Under the pieces are notes generated by a model that ran no database searches, was not told where the DNA came from, and was given only the letters and a program-made list of their open reading frames with translations. This document shows, piece by piece, positions 20,940 through 33,135 of a stretch of 64,000 nucleotides of DNA (the stretch's first letter is position 1; every line of letters begins with the position of its first letter). The translations under genes were made by a program, and so were the position numbers. Source of the DNA: Owenia fusiformis (Eukaryota > Annelida > Polychaeta > Sabellida > Oweniidae); contig CAIIXF020000012.1 of the NCBI GenBank assembly GCA_903813345.2, positions 34,672,572 through 34,736,571 of the forward strand, in the 5' to 3' direction.

Positions 20940-22200
20940 AAACACGAGGGCTATTGTTCTTTCCCGAGGCACACCCAATCATCGCTTGATACTGACCAGT
21001 GGTATCGAAGTGTTAAAGGACAATATTGCTCTTTTTCTCAAGACAAGATAAGTCGAACACAATTAAGAAATATTGTTCATTTACGACGCACACAAAGTTA
21101 AGCATGAGCAAGGACAATCGTTCATTCACTAGGAACAATCAGTCAAGTACATAGACAATAGTTCACTCACAAGGCACAATCAATAAGATACAATCAAGAT
21201 GACAAACTCATTGTATCACAATTAAGGACAATCGTTTATTCACGAGGCACACTCAGTCAAACACAATCAAGGACTATCGTTAATTCACGAGGCACAGTCA
21301 AGTACAATCAAGGACTATCGATCGTTCATTCACGAGGCACAATCAGTCAAACACAATCAAGGACTGTCGTTTATTCACAAGACACAATCAGTCAAGCACA
21401 ATCAAGGACTATCGTTCATTCACGAGGCACAGTCAAGTACAATCAAGGACTACCGTTCATTCACGAGGCACAGTCAAGTACAATCAAAGACTATCGTTAT
21501 TTCACGAGGCACAGTCAAGTACAAAGACTATCGTTCATTCACGAGGCACAGTCAAGTACAATCAAGGACTATCGTTTATTCATGAGACACAATCAGTCAA
21601 GCACAATCAAGGGCTGTCGTTTATTCAGGAGGCTCATTCTACCAAGCACAATCAAGGACTATCGTTCATTTACGACGCACAATCAGTCAACCACAATCAC
21701 AGACTATTGTTCATTTTCGAGGCACAATCAGTCAAACACAATCACAGACTATCGTTCATTTTCGAGGCACAATCAGTCAAACACAATCAAGGACTGTCGT
21801 TCATTCATGAGACACAATCAGTCAAGCACAATCAAGGACTGTCGTTTATTCACGAGGGTCATTCTACCAAGCACAATTAATGACTATCGTTCATTTACGA
21901 CGCACAATCAGTCAACCACAATCAAGGACTGTCGTTCATTTATGAGACACAACCAGCCAAGCACAATCAAGGACTGTCGTTTATTCACGAGGGTCATTCT
22001 ACCAAGCACAATCAATGACTATCGTTCATTTACGACGCACAATCAGTCAACCACAATCACAGACTATAGTTCATTTTTGAGGCACAATCAGTCAAGCACA
22101 ATCAAGAACTGTCGTTCGTTCACGAGGCCCAAGCAGTTAAGCACAATCAATGACTTATAATTCTGTTTTCCCAGTAAATCAATCCACGACAATCAAGGAC
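20940..22200. repeat. 45-bp minisatellite array
   Basis: A unit of about 45 bp, ACAATCAAGGACTATCGTTC then ATTCACGAGGCACAATCAGT CAAGC, is repeated around 26-28 times with variants. Because 45 is a multiple of three, one frame stays open for 192 codons (21582-22160) as a 15-residue repeat of HNQSxTIKDCRSFxR type. That is a by-product of the period, not evidence of a protein. Confidence 0.9.
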
Positions 22201-24779
22201 TCTCTTTCTCACTTAAGGCATTAATAATCAATCGGGCAATTGAGTACTTTCAAGAACAAAACATCTTCTCTCAAGGCAAACGTAATATCAATTCTGTATT
22301 CATATATCATTAGATTTTTACCTGAATATCTAGACAAATCATTTTTCCACTAAACTTTTCATCTATTGGGCACCACTGATATGCTGTTTATCATATGATC
22401 CTCCCTGGACTATACATCTTTAGTGGCCAGTTGAAAAATGTAGGCATATACATGTGCCTTCAGAATTAAATCTGCTCTCATCTAGTAAAACAATACTCTT
22501 TTTCTTTTCCAAGACGTCTTGGTAACATTTATTGGTAACAATGTCAAAGGATCACAGGCTTTTTAAATCAATCCGCTGTGTGACATTGCAATCATATTCT
22601 GTTCAAAAACTGTGAACAACTGTAGGTCAACTCTTTTAAATAGCAAAATGTTGTCGATCCATGAAAGTCGAAAAATTAGAGATTATTAATTAGGGAAATT
22701 GCTTTATGAAATACTAAACGATTCATTTAATGAATAACACTGCAGGATTGAACTAATTGTTTGAGTCTTTCAATTAAGATATTGAAATAATAAGTATTTT
22801 GGCATTTTGTTATTCTCCCATCATTTACAATCAAATGAGTTGACAGAATGTCAACATTTTCATAAACTGTTTTTGTATGATTTGCATGAAATAATTCTAA
22901 ACACTAAAGAGGAGTTTTAATTTGAATAAAGTAGTATACTGTATTTTATCTTAATATGTCTGAGAGTAGATGGATACATTTCTCTCGTGAACATACGAGG
23001 GGCGATCAGAAAACAATGGACTGTTGGCTCTAACTTTGCCAATATTCAGTCTTATTTATGATTTTGAATATAGCCTATATTTTCATTTAAAAAATGTATG
23101 AGGTTCATTGCTCTCAGACAACATTGCACGTTTGTCTTGGTTGCCATGGTAACCGACGTCACGACAAAGTGGATATGCTTTTCAATTTTTATGTATTATT
23201 TTGTCTTAATTTTTAGGCATTGTATGTATGGGAACTTACTTGTTGCATCATATAAACCATCCCAGAGGCATAGCCACGATCTAACATTTAGTGAGGCAAC
23301 TTTTATTTGGCGAGGCAAAATTGAGTGAAAGCGAAAGAACACTAGCATTAGGGCTATATTTCATGTACACAAGAAAACGCCTGAACTAATATTGTTTGTA
23401 AAATTTTGGCGGGGCAGTAAGCTCGCTTGCCGCAATATGGTAATTCAATTCAATTCAATTTATTTGTAAGAACAAGTATGATTTACATAATAAAACATAG
23501 TAGGTGACGTCATTTTCAGACGTTTATACACACACATAATAAGTGGTACAAAAAATCTAATCTAAGAATTAAGTTGAACAGTGATAAAAAATGTTCGTAT
23601 CAAATGAAACTACTTTAATTTTTAAAGGTGAATGGAAGAATCAACTGATATCTCAAATGGGAATCGAGCATGTTAATTATAAGACAAACAGTCATATTCT
23701 AAGTCTGATACTCAATGTTAAAGAACTAATCAATCGTAAAAAAGCAAGGTCAGTAAATATATACAGAATATAAAATATAAGAATGAATGAACCCAACTGA
23801 AATCAAGTAATGTATTAGTATACATGTGTATAATATCCAAGAGTGGTTATAAAAGCGGTAATATTTCAGAAACGTTACCAGGCTAATTCATTGCCTTAGT
23901 TTGTTTAGGTTACATTTTCATCATGGATAGTAACAATACTACAATTCAATTGTAAAGTCATATCTACATAGATCTGCTATTCACAAGTTGTTGATTCATT
24001 GCGTGAGGATTTGGATTTATGTCCAATTCTGTACGATGACAATGACTATCAAATCCTTCAAACGAACAGAGGATTTTCCCATTGAACATCCAACAGTCTT
24101 TCACAAAATCCATATTTCTAACAGTTTTCATCAACTTGACATTCTTTACAGAATAGCAATACCAAATTTGGCAAGTTGGTTACGCCGTGACATCCTTTTA
24201 ATAAAGCAAAATAATAAAAACAAAAGGGTCGCTGGGCCGTACCCTTAAACGTTAAAAGAGGGATGATTATTGCCTGTGGAGAGCTGCTTTGCCAAATTGT
24301 TCTGAGATCTATGACGCCGTCAATTCAATATACTATAATACTTGAGATCAATCAGATGGCGTCTTTGTGTCTCAATGAACGTCCTTGAAGAATTCAAAAA
24401 TTGATAATTCATCGGATTTTATCACCAGTGACATCATTTAAACACCTTGAACAAGTTTTGACTGTTCGCCAGCTATTGTTTACCGTTATCGTTTGCATTG
24501 TTTTGTAAGTGTTGTCATAACTTTTACAAGTACCCTCGTCCTTTCTTACATGCTGATACCCCTTATCTCAATGATTCTATGTGAACACTGTTACGAGATG
24601 TTGCATATCATTCCTTCTTCTTTTTTAGTCTTGGTCGATTATTGAAAAATGTCCGTTTGTCAGTCGATTTATTTTACATCTTGTGATTAGTGCAATTTTA
24701 TAAAAAAAAACGACAGCATATATACTGCCACTTTCTCAATCGATTCAAAATTTTGCTAAAAAATGGAATGCAATAGACT
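22200..24779. other. No gene recognised; simple repeat and a mariner-end relic
   Basis: The sequence is AT-rich. ATACGAGGGGCGATCAGAAA at 22993 followed by TGGCTCTAACTTTG resembles the terminal repeat of the mariner-like element at 17354 but no matching opposite end was found. An AATTC pentamer run lies at 23441-23463, followed by TTATTTGTAAG. Short frames are unsupported. Confidence 0.4.
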
Positions 24780-25183
24780 AGATGCGAGTAGAAATAATCC
24801 TGATTTGCGTCATTAAGTATTCAAATCAATTCAGTCAAAGTGATGTCATATTTGATATCTAAAATATGGTTTGAACATTGTTTATTAACTTTGAAAATTT
24901 AATTTTCTTCGAAAATATGACTTCTAAGTCGGGGAGATTCCCATAGACCCCATGTTTTAAATTTACAAAAAGTGAAATATATATTATCTTGTACTGAACA
25001 CATACTTTTTTTACTGGATATATTTCAATTTATATAACCATCAGATACATAAGTGTAATATGAAAAGTGAACCAATAAAACTGATGAATATTCAAGTTTA
25101 AGGGAAGTCTCTACATACCTGCCATGATATCAACCCCGAATTAGCCACCTGTTGGTGAAACTAGTAACTACCTACTCGCATCT
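24780..25183. mobile_element. Possible MITE
   Basis: AGATGCGAGTAG at 24780-24791 is mirrored exactly by CTACTCGCATCT at 25172-25183. The 404-bp interior is non-coding. Only 12 bp match and no target duplication is evident, so this is tentative. It lies just upstream of the RING gene's flank. Confidence 0.4.
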
Positions 25184-25231
25184 GGGTAATTATCTTTGTA
25201 ACATCACAAGGCAAAACTCGAAGAAGATATA

Positions 25232-25491
25232 ACATGAAGATAGTATTAACGTTTTTACTTTTAGCAAGATATGAGTGCAGGACCCATGGCCTTAATTATT
25301 CAATGCTCGATCATTCTGATAAGAGCTGCCCTTATAGATACGAACTGAAATCATAACAACATTATGATTTTATTTTTTGATCTAACAACATATTCATTTC
25401 TAAACCAAAAAAACAACAACACAAAAACAGTAAAAAAACAAAAAAAACAGCAAAATAGAAATAAATTACGACAGAATCTGCATTTCACACG
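25232..25491 (+). promoter_or_regulatory. 5' flank of the RING gene, duplicated at 52732-53051
   Basis: The 260 bp before the start codon (AGCAAGATATGAGTGCAGG, CCCATGGCC, GATTTTATTTTTTGA, AAAAACAGTAAAAA, GACAGAATCTGCATTTCACA CG) recur at 52732-53051. The A/CA-rich leader (25405-25465) would make an A-rich 5' UTR. Whether the promoter lies inside this block is unknown. Confidence 0.5.
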
Positions 25492-25977
25492 ATGCCGGAT
25501 GAACAAGAACGTTTGCAAGACATTATTCAATGTCCAATTTGTCTTCAGGAATTCACAGATCCCAAAATATTGCCATGCCATCACTCGTTTTGCCTACGAT
25601 GTCTCCAGCGTTTGGTTGCCCATTCGATCATTTCTTCGGATCAAGACCGAGAGCGTCTTCTTTGTCCTGAATGCAGAGGCGAATGGGATATACCGGCTGA
25701 CGGACTTACTGAATTACCTCCTAGTTTCATCATTAATAAGTTGATTGACATTATTAGAAGCACTCAGCAGAGATGCCCCTGTGCTGATATTATGCAGCGT
25801 TTTTACGAACAGAATGAATATTTGAAGCAACTGCAAGTACATATGCAATCGCTTCTACATTTCTTGTATTTTAAAGATAACGTGCATGACAGGCTTACTG
25901 TTGCGCATCCAGTTGACGCAATGGAGGTTAGCGATCTCAGTTATGATGACACCGCAGAACCTATGGAACTATGTTAA
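25492..25977 (+). CDS. TRIM-type RING finger protein (short, RING only)
   Basis: The frame encodes 161 residues, beginning at ATG in CACACGATGCC. A C3HC4 RING occupies residues 14-61: C14-x2-C17, C29-x-H31, C34-x2-C37, C58-x2-C61, with P28 and F33 as in TRIM proteins, followed by the usual LPPSFIINKLIDI helix. Such domains bind E2 enzymes and support ubiquitin transfer. After residue 95 there is one weak helical stretch (MQRFYEQNEYLKQLQVHMQS) and an acidic tail. The B-box, long coiled coil and C-terminal domain of full TRIM proteins are missing. It may be a genuine RING-only protein or a truncated duplicate. No intron is required and no frame break is seen. Confidence 0.75.
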   Translation: MPDEQERLQDIIQCPICLQEFTDPKILPCHHSFCLRCLQRLVAHSIISSDQDRERLLCPECRGEWDIPADGLTELPPSFIINKLIDIIRSTQQRCPCADIMQRFYEQNEYLKQLQVHMQSLLHFLYFKDNVHDRLTVAHPVDAMEVSDLSYDDTAEPMELC

Positions 25978-26724
25978 ACGTAGACTCAGACTAAAAGAAA
26001 GATCTGATTAATACCAGTCCAAAAGAGAAATTGGTTTATGAATCACTGTTTTTCTTATAAATATGTAATATTACATTGTAGGTGGAGCCAAGAAGCGAAG
26101 GAAGATCTGGTTAACCATCATGGTAAAGTATCAGTGACATTTTGTAACTTTTTCAAGATGGCAGAGAAAGGTACATTTTCTGATATCTTTCCATTTTACT
26201 ACATGCACAAAGGTCGTTCAAAAATTACCAGGTAATTGACTTCTTTAGTTCGCGCAGTGTATATGTCTTGGGCTGATAGCGCCCTGTTTATCCCTACGCG
26301 AAAAAGGGGTGCTAAATAGACTTTGTTTTCAGTTCAACGTTGTACCCAGGCCTGTTATCTATTTTTAATCATTAACTGTGGAACGTGCATGCCTTCAATG
26401 TGTTTATTGATATATTCCATACATGTTCGTAATCCTGTTGAAAAGCTTTTTACAGTTGAATTTGAGTCTCAGAAAATCTGATGAGGGCGACACAGACGAC
26501 CCCAGGCCCGTTCGAACGATATCCTAAAGGGAAGGGAACATTTGCGTAGAGATGGGTTTAGCCGCCGACACATCAGAGGTGCAGAACGCGTGCCAACACA
26601 AAGCGCCACCGTCGTGGAACGCCGTAGGCTATAGGGGTCTAGGTGCCTTCGACCTATTTAGACTTTTCAGTTAAGGCTGATTTTTTTCCAATTTATCCAG
26701 ATCCATGCACCCTACGACGGCTAT
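25978..26724. other. No gene recognised
   Basis: Downstream of the RING stop I see no B-box or coiled-coil continuation in any frame. Other content is unassigned. Confidence 0.4.
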
Positions 26725-27320
26725 ATCTAAGCTTGTATTCGCGAATGCAACTAACGCCTGTCGGCTATTTTGTGGCCAACTCATTTAAATATGAATCATG
26801 TGAAAAAGTTGCAGGTACTATTCTGCTTTAAATGAGTTACCCGTTAAATAGTAGGTTAACCCGTAGCCCACAGGCGTTAGTAAAATATATAGATAATGTC
26901 GCGAATATAAATAGCAGCTATTAGCTACCTGGTTGATTGCAATTAGATGGCAAACTCATTTAAATATGAGCAAAACATGCCGTGCATTCCGTTAGTTGCC
27001 AGCTCTCACTTCGATTCAAAAGCCATAACTGACCTAAATAACGATTTAATCTGGCTATTAAGCAGCAACTAACACCCACTATCGAGGTGTTCAGAATTTT
27101 AAATAGCGGAGATACATTTGGCGCGTGCGCATAGACTCAAAATACATTTTAGTATGTTCAATCATGTGACAATGGCATAAAACGTCACGTGATCATTGTT
27201 AGTCGACAAACGGGTTTTTCGTAAATTACAACTTTAAACTGACAGGTCAATTTATGCAAATTATAAGGGAAATCCGGTAGCCGATAGCCGTTAGCTGCAT
27301 TCGCGAATACAAGCTTAGAT
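26725..27320. mobile_element. MITE with ~33-bp inverted ends
   Basis: ATCTAAGCTTGTATTCGCGA at 26725 is mirrored by TCGCGAATACAAGCTTAGAT ending at 27320. The arms continue through ATGCAACTAACG / CGTTAGCTGCAT (one mismatch). The interior repeats ACTCATTTAAATATGA twice (26780, 26951) and GGCGTTAG-like words. It is 596 bp and non-coding. No clear target-site duplication. Confidence 0.7.
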
Positions 27321-29220
27321 TTGGAAAATAAATAGTTTCGAAACCGCTCTAGGACGAACTGTTTTGCAACTATAGAACAATTCGAAAATTCCAAACTCAA
27401 GGGCTCTCGTTTGGGTTGGCTACGAAGTTTCGCTAAGTGGACCTGAATTAAAAATTGATCTTTGCCTCAGATTTGTTTTCTTTCATTCAGGGACACCATA
27501 CGACACATTTCGACAACAGGCCGGTCATCGATACAGAATTTCGTTTGTCATTCCGTCCTAAAGTGGGCAATTATTTTCTGCCGAAGGGTTAAAGCAAATA
27601 TTTTGTTATTCTCAATTTAATCCAATTACTTGTGATTTTCTCCACGATCGTTACAAACACGCGCGCAGACAGCGCACAATATCCTGTTTCGGCGAAATAA
27701 GTAACCGCACGTCGCAAAACGGTCGCGCTTATTATGCTACCCTTTTGTAGTTTTATCAATTTGCCTAATTTTAGCCAGGTGTAAAAGAGTAGGTGGTCCT
27801 AACAAATTTTTGTTCTGGATTCTCTTGAGAACTCAACATATGATGTCGTACTCATTTAGAAGTCAAAGAGGAGCATTTTCCGATGACCGCTATACATTTT
27901 AACACGACGGAAAACGAAGTTTGAAACAAAATACACAGATTTTAATCATTTTGTCCTCCGCATTATCAGACATGACAAAAAATTATATTCGACTAATTAC
28001 TAACGCAGCAAACTTGATTTTTAACTATTTCTATATACCTGTCTATATTTCTATATACTGCCTTTTCGGGTCTCATTTTCCAGGCCCGGGATTCAAGGAC
28101 CTGAGAACAACAATGTTATATCAGAAATGTATGATTCTGAAATTGATCAGAAGTTTGAATCAATTTTACACTTTTATAGCCTCATACTAGAACAATGTTA
28201 ACATCTTAACAAGAAATAGTATTCATCTATCTATTCATCGACATATACTCATCTATCACGTGTCCAATATCATGTGATCACAACGCACAACATAAGTAGA
28301 TAATCATTATCTTTTTGAAGACCACATATACGCCAATGCGTTCTACCAATGGTGATCTTTTGTTTTCTTTTTCTGCCGAGTTTTCCAGCTTGCTTCAGTT
28401 TTTTAAGATGTTCCAGGTTGTTTAACCGGGGTTGTTCCCCACTTTGTCAACAGCTAGAAAAGAAAATGACAAGTGTACGATTAATAACATGTCATTACAA
28501 AAATAGAACCTGTTTAGAAAGAGTATAGATTATGCATTAACTAGTAGTAGTACGTCCGAATATCTCTCTATGTATCGCAAATCCTAAAAATTTTGAATTC
28601 ATGATTAAAACGGATAAAATGACTTCTACGAAAGGTTTTAAGCCGATATAAAGATGACAGCAGAGGTAGAATATTAATATACTATCTTAACAGATTGTTT
28701 TCTCTGCCATCTTTATTATTTTGTTTCTAACACTCTTTAGTGTATGGCTTGGGTCTAATTTTGGGTCTAGCTATTCGATTTTAAAAATTTCAAAACCCTA
28801 TGCCAACGGCAGAAAAGCAGGTTAATTCACTATATACAAACTAAAATTAAAAATATTGAATTCTACAGAAAGCCTCCGCCATTTTGAAAGAGAGAAAACG
28901 GGCGTTACCTTTAAGTGAAAAGGTTATCTTCAGTTCCCTCCATGAATCTAACATTAAGAAGTCCCCTTTTGAATCACGTAATAAAGCCTATTCGATTTTG
29001 ATGGTTCGCGTTTTAATTTAAAATATTCATCAAAGTCATCTTAATTGAAGAACAAAATTGTGATTCAAATTTTAAAGGCTTTAATATGCTGTCCGATGAG
29101 GGCTCTCGATTGCCAAACTTTTAATGAGGAACAATTTATCTGCATGAACCCTAATGTCTGCAACATCAAACTTGTGTAATTGAAAACTTAGGGGTAGGGG
29201 AGAATAAAACAAGGCACAGA
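27321..29220. other. No gene recognised
   Basis: AT-rich DNA with only short unsupported frames on both strands. No domain or terminal repeat was recognised. Confidence 0.4.
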
Positions 29221-29254
29221 GTGAACAATATCGTACCTAAAACATAGCAGTGTG

Positions 29255-29790
29255 AAATCGCAATGACAAGATTTATCTAAAAACTTCCAAGATGGCCGCA
29301 AGATTCAAAGATGGCCACCGAAAGATTAATCAGCTCTAGAGCTTTTTAACATGTAACAATTGTGAAACATTGAAGTAAATCTGTCCAGTGGTTTTCTTTG
29401 AATCGCGATGACAAGATTTATCTAAGAACTTCCAAGATGGCCACCAGAATGCAAAATTGCAAAAAGTAAATCTGTCAAGTGGTTTTCCTGGAATCGCGAT
29501 GACAATATTTATTTTAACACTTCCAAGATGGCCGCCAGAATGCAAGATAGCCACCGAAAAGTTGGTCAGCTCTAGAACTTCTTACCATGTAACTTGTGTG
29601 AACATTTAAAACAAACGCGTTAAGTGGTTTTCCTGGAATCGCGAAGACAAGATTTATCTACAAAATTCCAAGATGGCCAAAAGTTCATCAGCTCTAGAAC
29701 CTCTTACTATGTAACTTGTGTAAAAATTTAAAGTAAATCCATAAACTAATTTTCCTGGAATCGCGATGACAAGATTCTACTAACTTCCGA
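29255..29790. repeat. Degenerate tandem repeat (TCGCGATGACAAGATTTATC...CAAGATGGCC)
   Basis: About five units at 90-150-bp spacing contain GAATCGCGATGACAAGATTT, AACTTCCAAGATGGCC, CATCAGCTCTAGAACTTCTT and AACTTGTGT. Units vary in length and the left ones are more complete. Non-coding. Confidence 0.75.
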
Positions 29791-32700
29791 GATGCAAGAT
29801 GACAACTGCTGTTTGGTTAGTTCATCAGTACATCGTGTTACAAATTGTGATGATAATTGTGATTGATTATTATAAGCATGCTCAGAAAACTTCTGAAAAT
29901 TCACCGATTTTCTTGTGAAAAATGACAATGATGTTACTCGTACATTGACAAAATTCTTGTCGGAAAAGTGACACTAATAAAACGATGTGCCAACTATATC
30001 ATAGCAAAATAATTTTCCAAATAACCAGCTTTATATTTTATACGATTACCGGTATTCTAAAAACAAATGTATGATATCCAGTTATTACGCATAAATATCA
30101 ACTCATAGACAAGAAAACGATAACAGCTGACGAGTTTACTCTTTGGTAAGTGTAATACATTTCAGACATCTTTACAAAAACACGTTTCATGAAAGTAACA
30201 GAAACGCTATGAAGACCAACAATGTTTCAACCTTCGTAAATAGCGTTTCGTTCAGTGTATTTCCGGGAATCGCTTACCTCAATCATAAAATACGTTAATG
30301 TTTTGGTTCAGTTTTCTCTTGGGGATAAACTATGAGCAGTGTTGAGGCCGGACAAATGTTTGTTCTAACTTAAACCCAAAAATTGACTGTTACGAATTTA
30401 TAGGTAAATGGCCCATAATCCAATTATAGGAAAATTACAGTTACCATTTAAAATTTGATTTCTTTCATCTTTTGTGCCACCCTGGCTTTGGATAGCTTCC
30501 CAAGTGTAAGTTTGTTCAAGACAAAACAAAAAGAATGCACTCTTCACTAATCAACTGTGCTGTTTAAAATAAACTACTATTGAAAGATTGCATAGCTTTT
30601 CAACGATGTCCTATGTGCTAATTTTATTTATTCAATTCAATTTGCACCAATCTTCTAAGAGGGAGATCAATAGAATCTTCTAAGGAAAATCAATATTTTG
30701 AAGATTCCCGATCCAATCCACCTTGTATGAATCCAATCCATCTTTTAATCTTAGCTTTATATCGAACCCACACATTAAAACTAGCTCGAACAACGTTTCG
30801 TAATATCTGAAAACTGTTTACAACGATGAACACAGTCTCCGATATAAATAAATACTAATTTGGAATCAATCTAAGTAATAGGATTTTATGATATTTTTAT
30901 GTTGTTTAATTATTTTGGCAACTACAAATATATACTTATTTATATTAGTTTGAGATTATTACTCCGAGGCCCAGGAGTGGGCAATAAAATATGTTTTAAT
31001 CACGGTTCATGTGTCACATCAATCATTCGTTCATCTTTTAAATTTAAGCCATGTCGATGTAGTGTATGTGCAAATGTATATTAAATATTAAGTACATTGC
31101 GTAAAAACAACACATTTCACGAAATCATATTTACTCTGTGTATTGGTCCTTGTCCATTTAAACGGGAATCCTTGAAAAAATAAGATGTTATTAGAGAAGA
31201 CGGCGAAAAGTCTTGCATTGAGCCTCAACACCTCTACTTCACTAAAGAATCTGGGATATTCTGGAATTCATAAATTTACTCATCAACGGAAATATTAAAA
31301 TATACCGACTTTTTAAACTAACGCAATGGTCATATACCATTTGGTCCGCGGCAAATGACGAGTTTATTCTTTGTTTTCAAAAGGTGGTGATATTACTACA
31401 TGCAATGAACTTATTTCAGCTGGCAACAAAGTGAAATAGATTTCACTATGTCGATCTTTGATATATTATTAGTATATTGATTTATTGTATGGAAGCGTTT
31501 TTCACGAAGAGGGCGTGTCCTTTGAATATAGAAATGGGTGAATAACATTCACGTGACCTAAAGTCATTAATACCTTATATGGCATATCGTCAAGGCAACT
31601 AACTATCAAGTAGCCATATGATGCGAAATTAATTTTTGTTTTTCGCATGCATTTTATATCTTAAATACGCGTAGATACACAGAGGAACTAATCAGTCAAC
31701 GCTAAAGCCACGAGAGAAAACAGCATTGACAACAGAGTATGGGGCCGAATACTACAATATGTATTTTATTCAGCTAATCATTGATGCACATTTTTGGATT
31801 GACTTGAGCACAATTGAATAATCACATTTTTAAGCTACTGTGGATACGTCAGACACGACCCTAACGCCTTCAAACTGAGCCTGGGTATGTAAGTAAGTAA
31901 GTATTAAGTAAGTAAGCTAAGTAAGTAAGTATTTGTTTAGTTTAGTGTCTCGTGCACTTTCATAACATACGTGACATATACAAATTAAAATATACATATA
32001 AGCACCCAGCCTCCCGGCCCAGCCTTCAAATTTAAAGTACACTTGAAATTACACAATTTCTAATAAATAATTATATAGTAGTTTTTTCCCGTTTTCGATT
32101 GTTATAAGTCATTTTACACAATGTTTGTTTCTGTGACAAAATAAATCAAGGGACCTAGCCATGTCTAATAACAGAATGGCGACGATGATAATTGTTTCCC
32201 AAGTATCCAAGGTAGACAGAGGTCTAAATGAGCGAATCTACATTCAATTTGCATTTTAATTAATGTCAATACATAGATAATCAATTTTCTGAATTAAACA
32301 AAATATTTTGGATTTTGTCTAACAGTTGTGCGCAACAAAAAAACATGTTCAATATGGCCAACGTTTTAAAAATATCTTTCATTTAAACCGTTTCAAGCTA
32401 TTCGACCTTTTCGCCCCCGTTTCAAGCGTTTCACCTATATACCATAGTCATGATGAATATCCAGACCCCGTATATCCGAGCAAGTTCCCGCTTACATCGC
32501 GAGCAATGAGCTCATGTTAGCATTGAAATAAACGCTAACTACAGGGAACAAAAGGGGTGAATTTTCAAGTTGAAATTAGGGTCCGCCTCAAACGTGTAGG
32601 TTTTCACATTTTTAATCCTAATTAATATACCAAGCTATTCACATTAAAATGCAACATTTTCAAAAAACAAGAACGTTGTTTCTCCTGCTACACTACAAGT

Positions 32701-33135
32701 ATTTTATTTTTGATGTGCATCACTTGCCAACATGAAACATACGAATCCATTATTTTCTCGATTTTTTACATACGTTGTGTTTCTAAATTGAAAGGGATCA
32801 ATTCTATTGGAACATGAATCGATTCGATCATGAATAATTATGCTGAAGACGATTACAAAATGATAACATTTTATTTGGGGTTTATTGATCATAAGGCTGG
32901 TTCACAATTTTTTTCCGCGTGTCGATTTTTACAAACAAATCGCAAATCACAATGAGTTATAAGTTCACTTAAGGAACTCTTGAATAGTCCCTTAGTCCCT
33001 TGAGCAGCACAACCTTAGCAACTACCCCGCAACCAGAAGAACAGGAGTGAGGCCATAATTTTTGAAACAATCTGACTTAAGAAGACAGTTGTTTTTTAAA
33101 GGACTACCCTAAAAATGTACACCGCAGTTAAATAT
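29791..33135. other. No gene recognised; GTAA microsatellite at 31887-31931
   Basis: Apart from a GTAA/GTAAG-type microsatellite (31887-31931) I see only short frames and AT-rich sequence up to the LTR boundary. Confidence 0.4.

Noticed and set aside
21582-22160. 192-codon open frame
   Set aside because: It lies entirely inside the 45-bp minisatellite, and its repetitive product is explained by the period.
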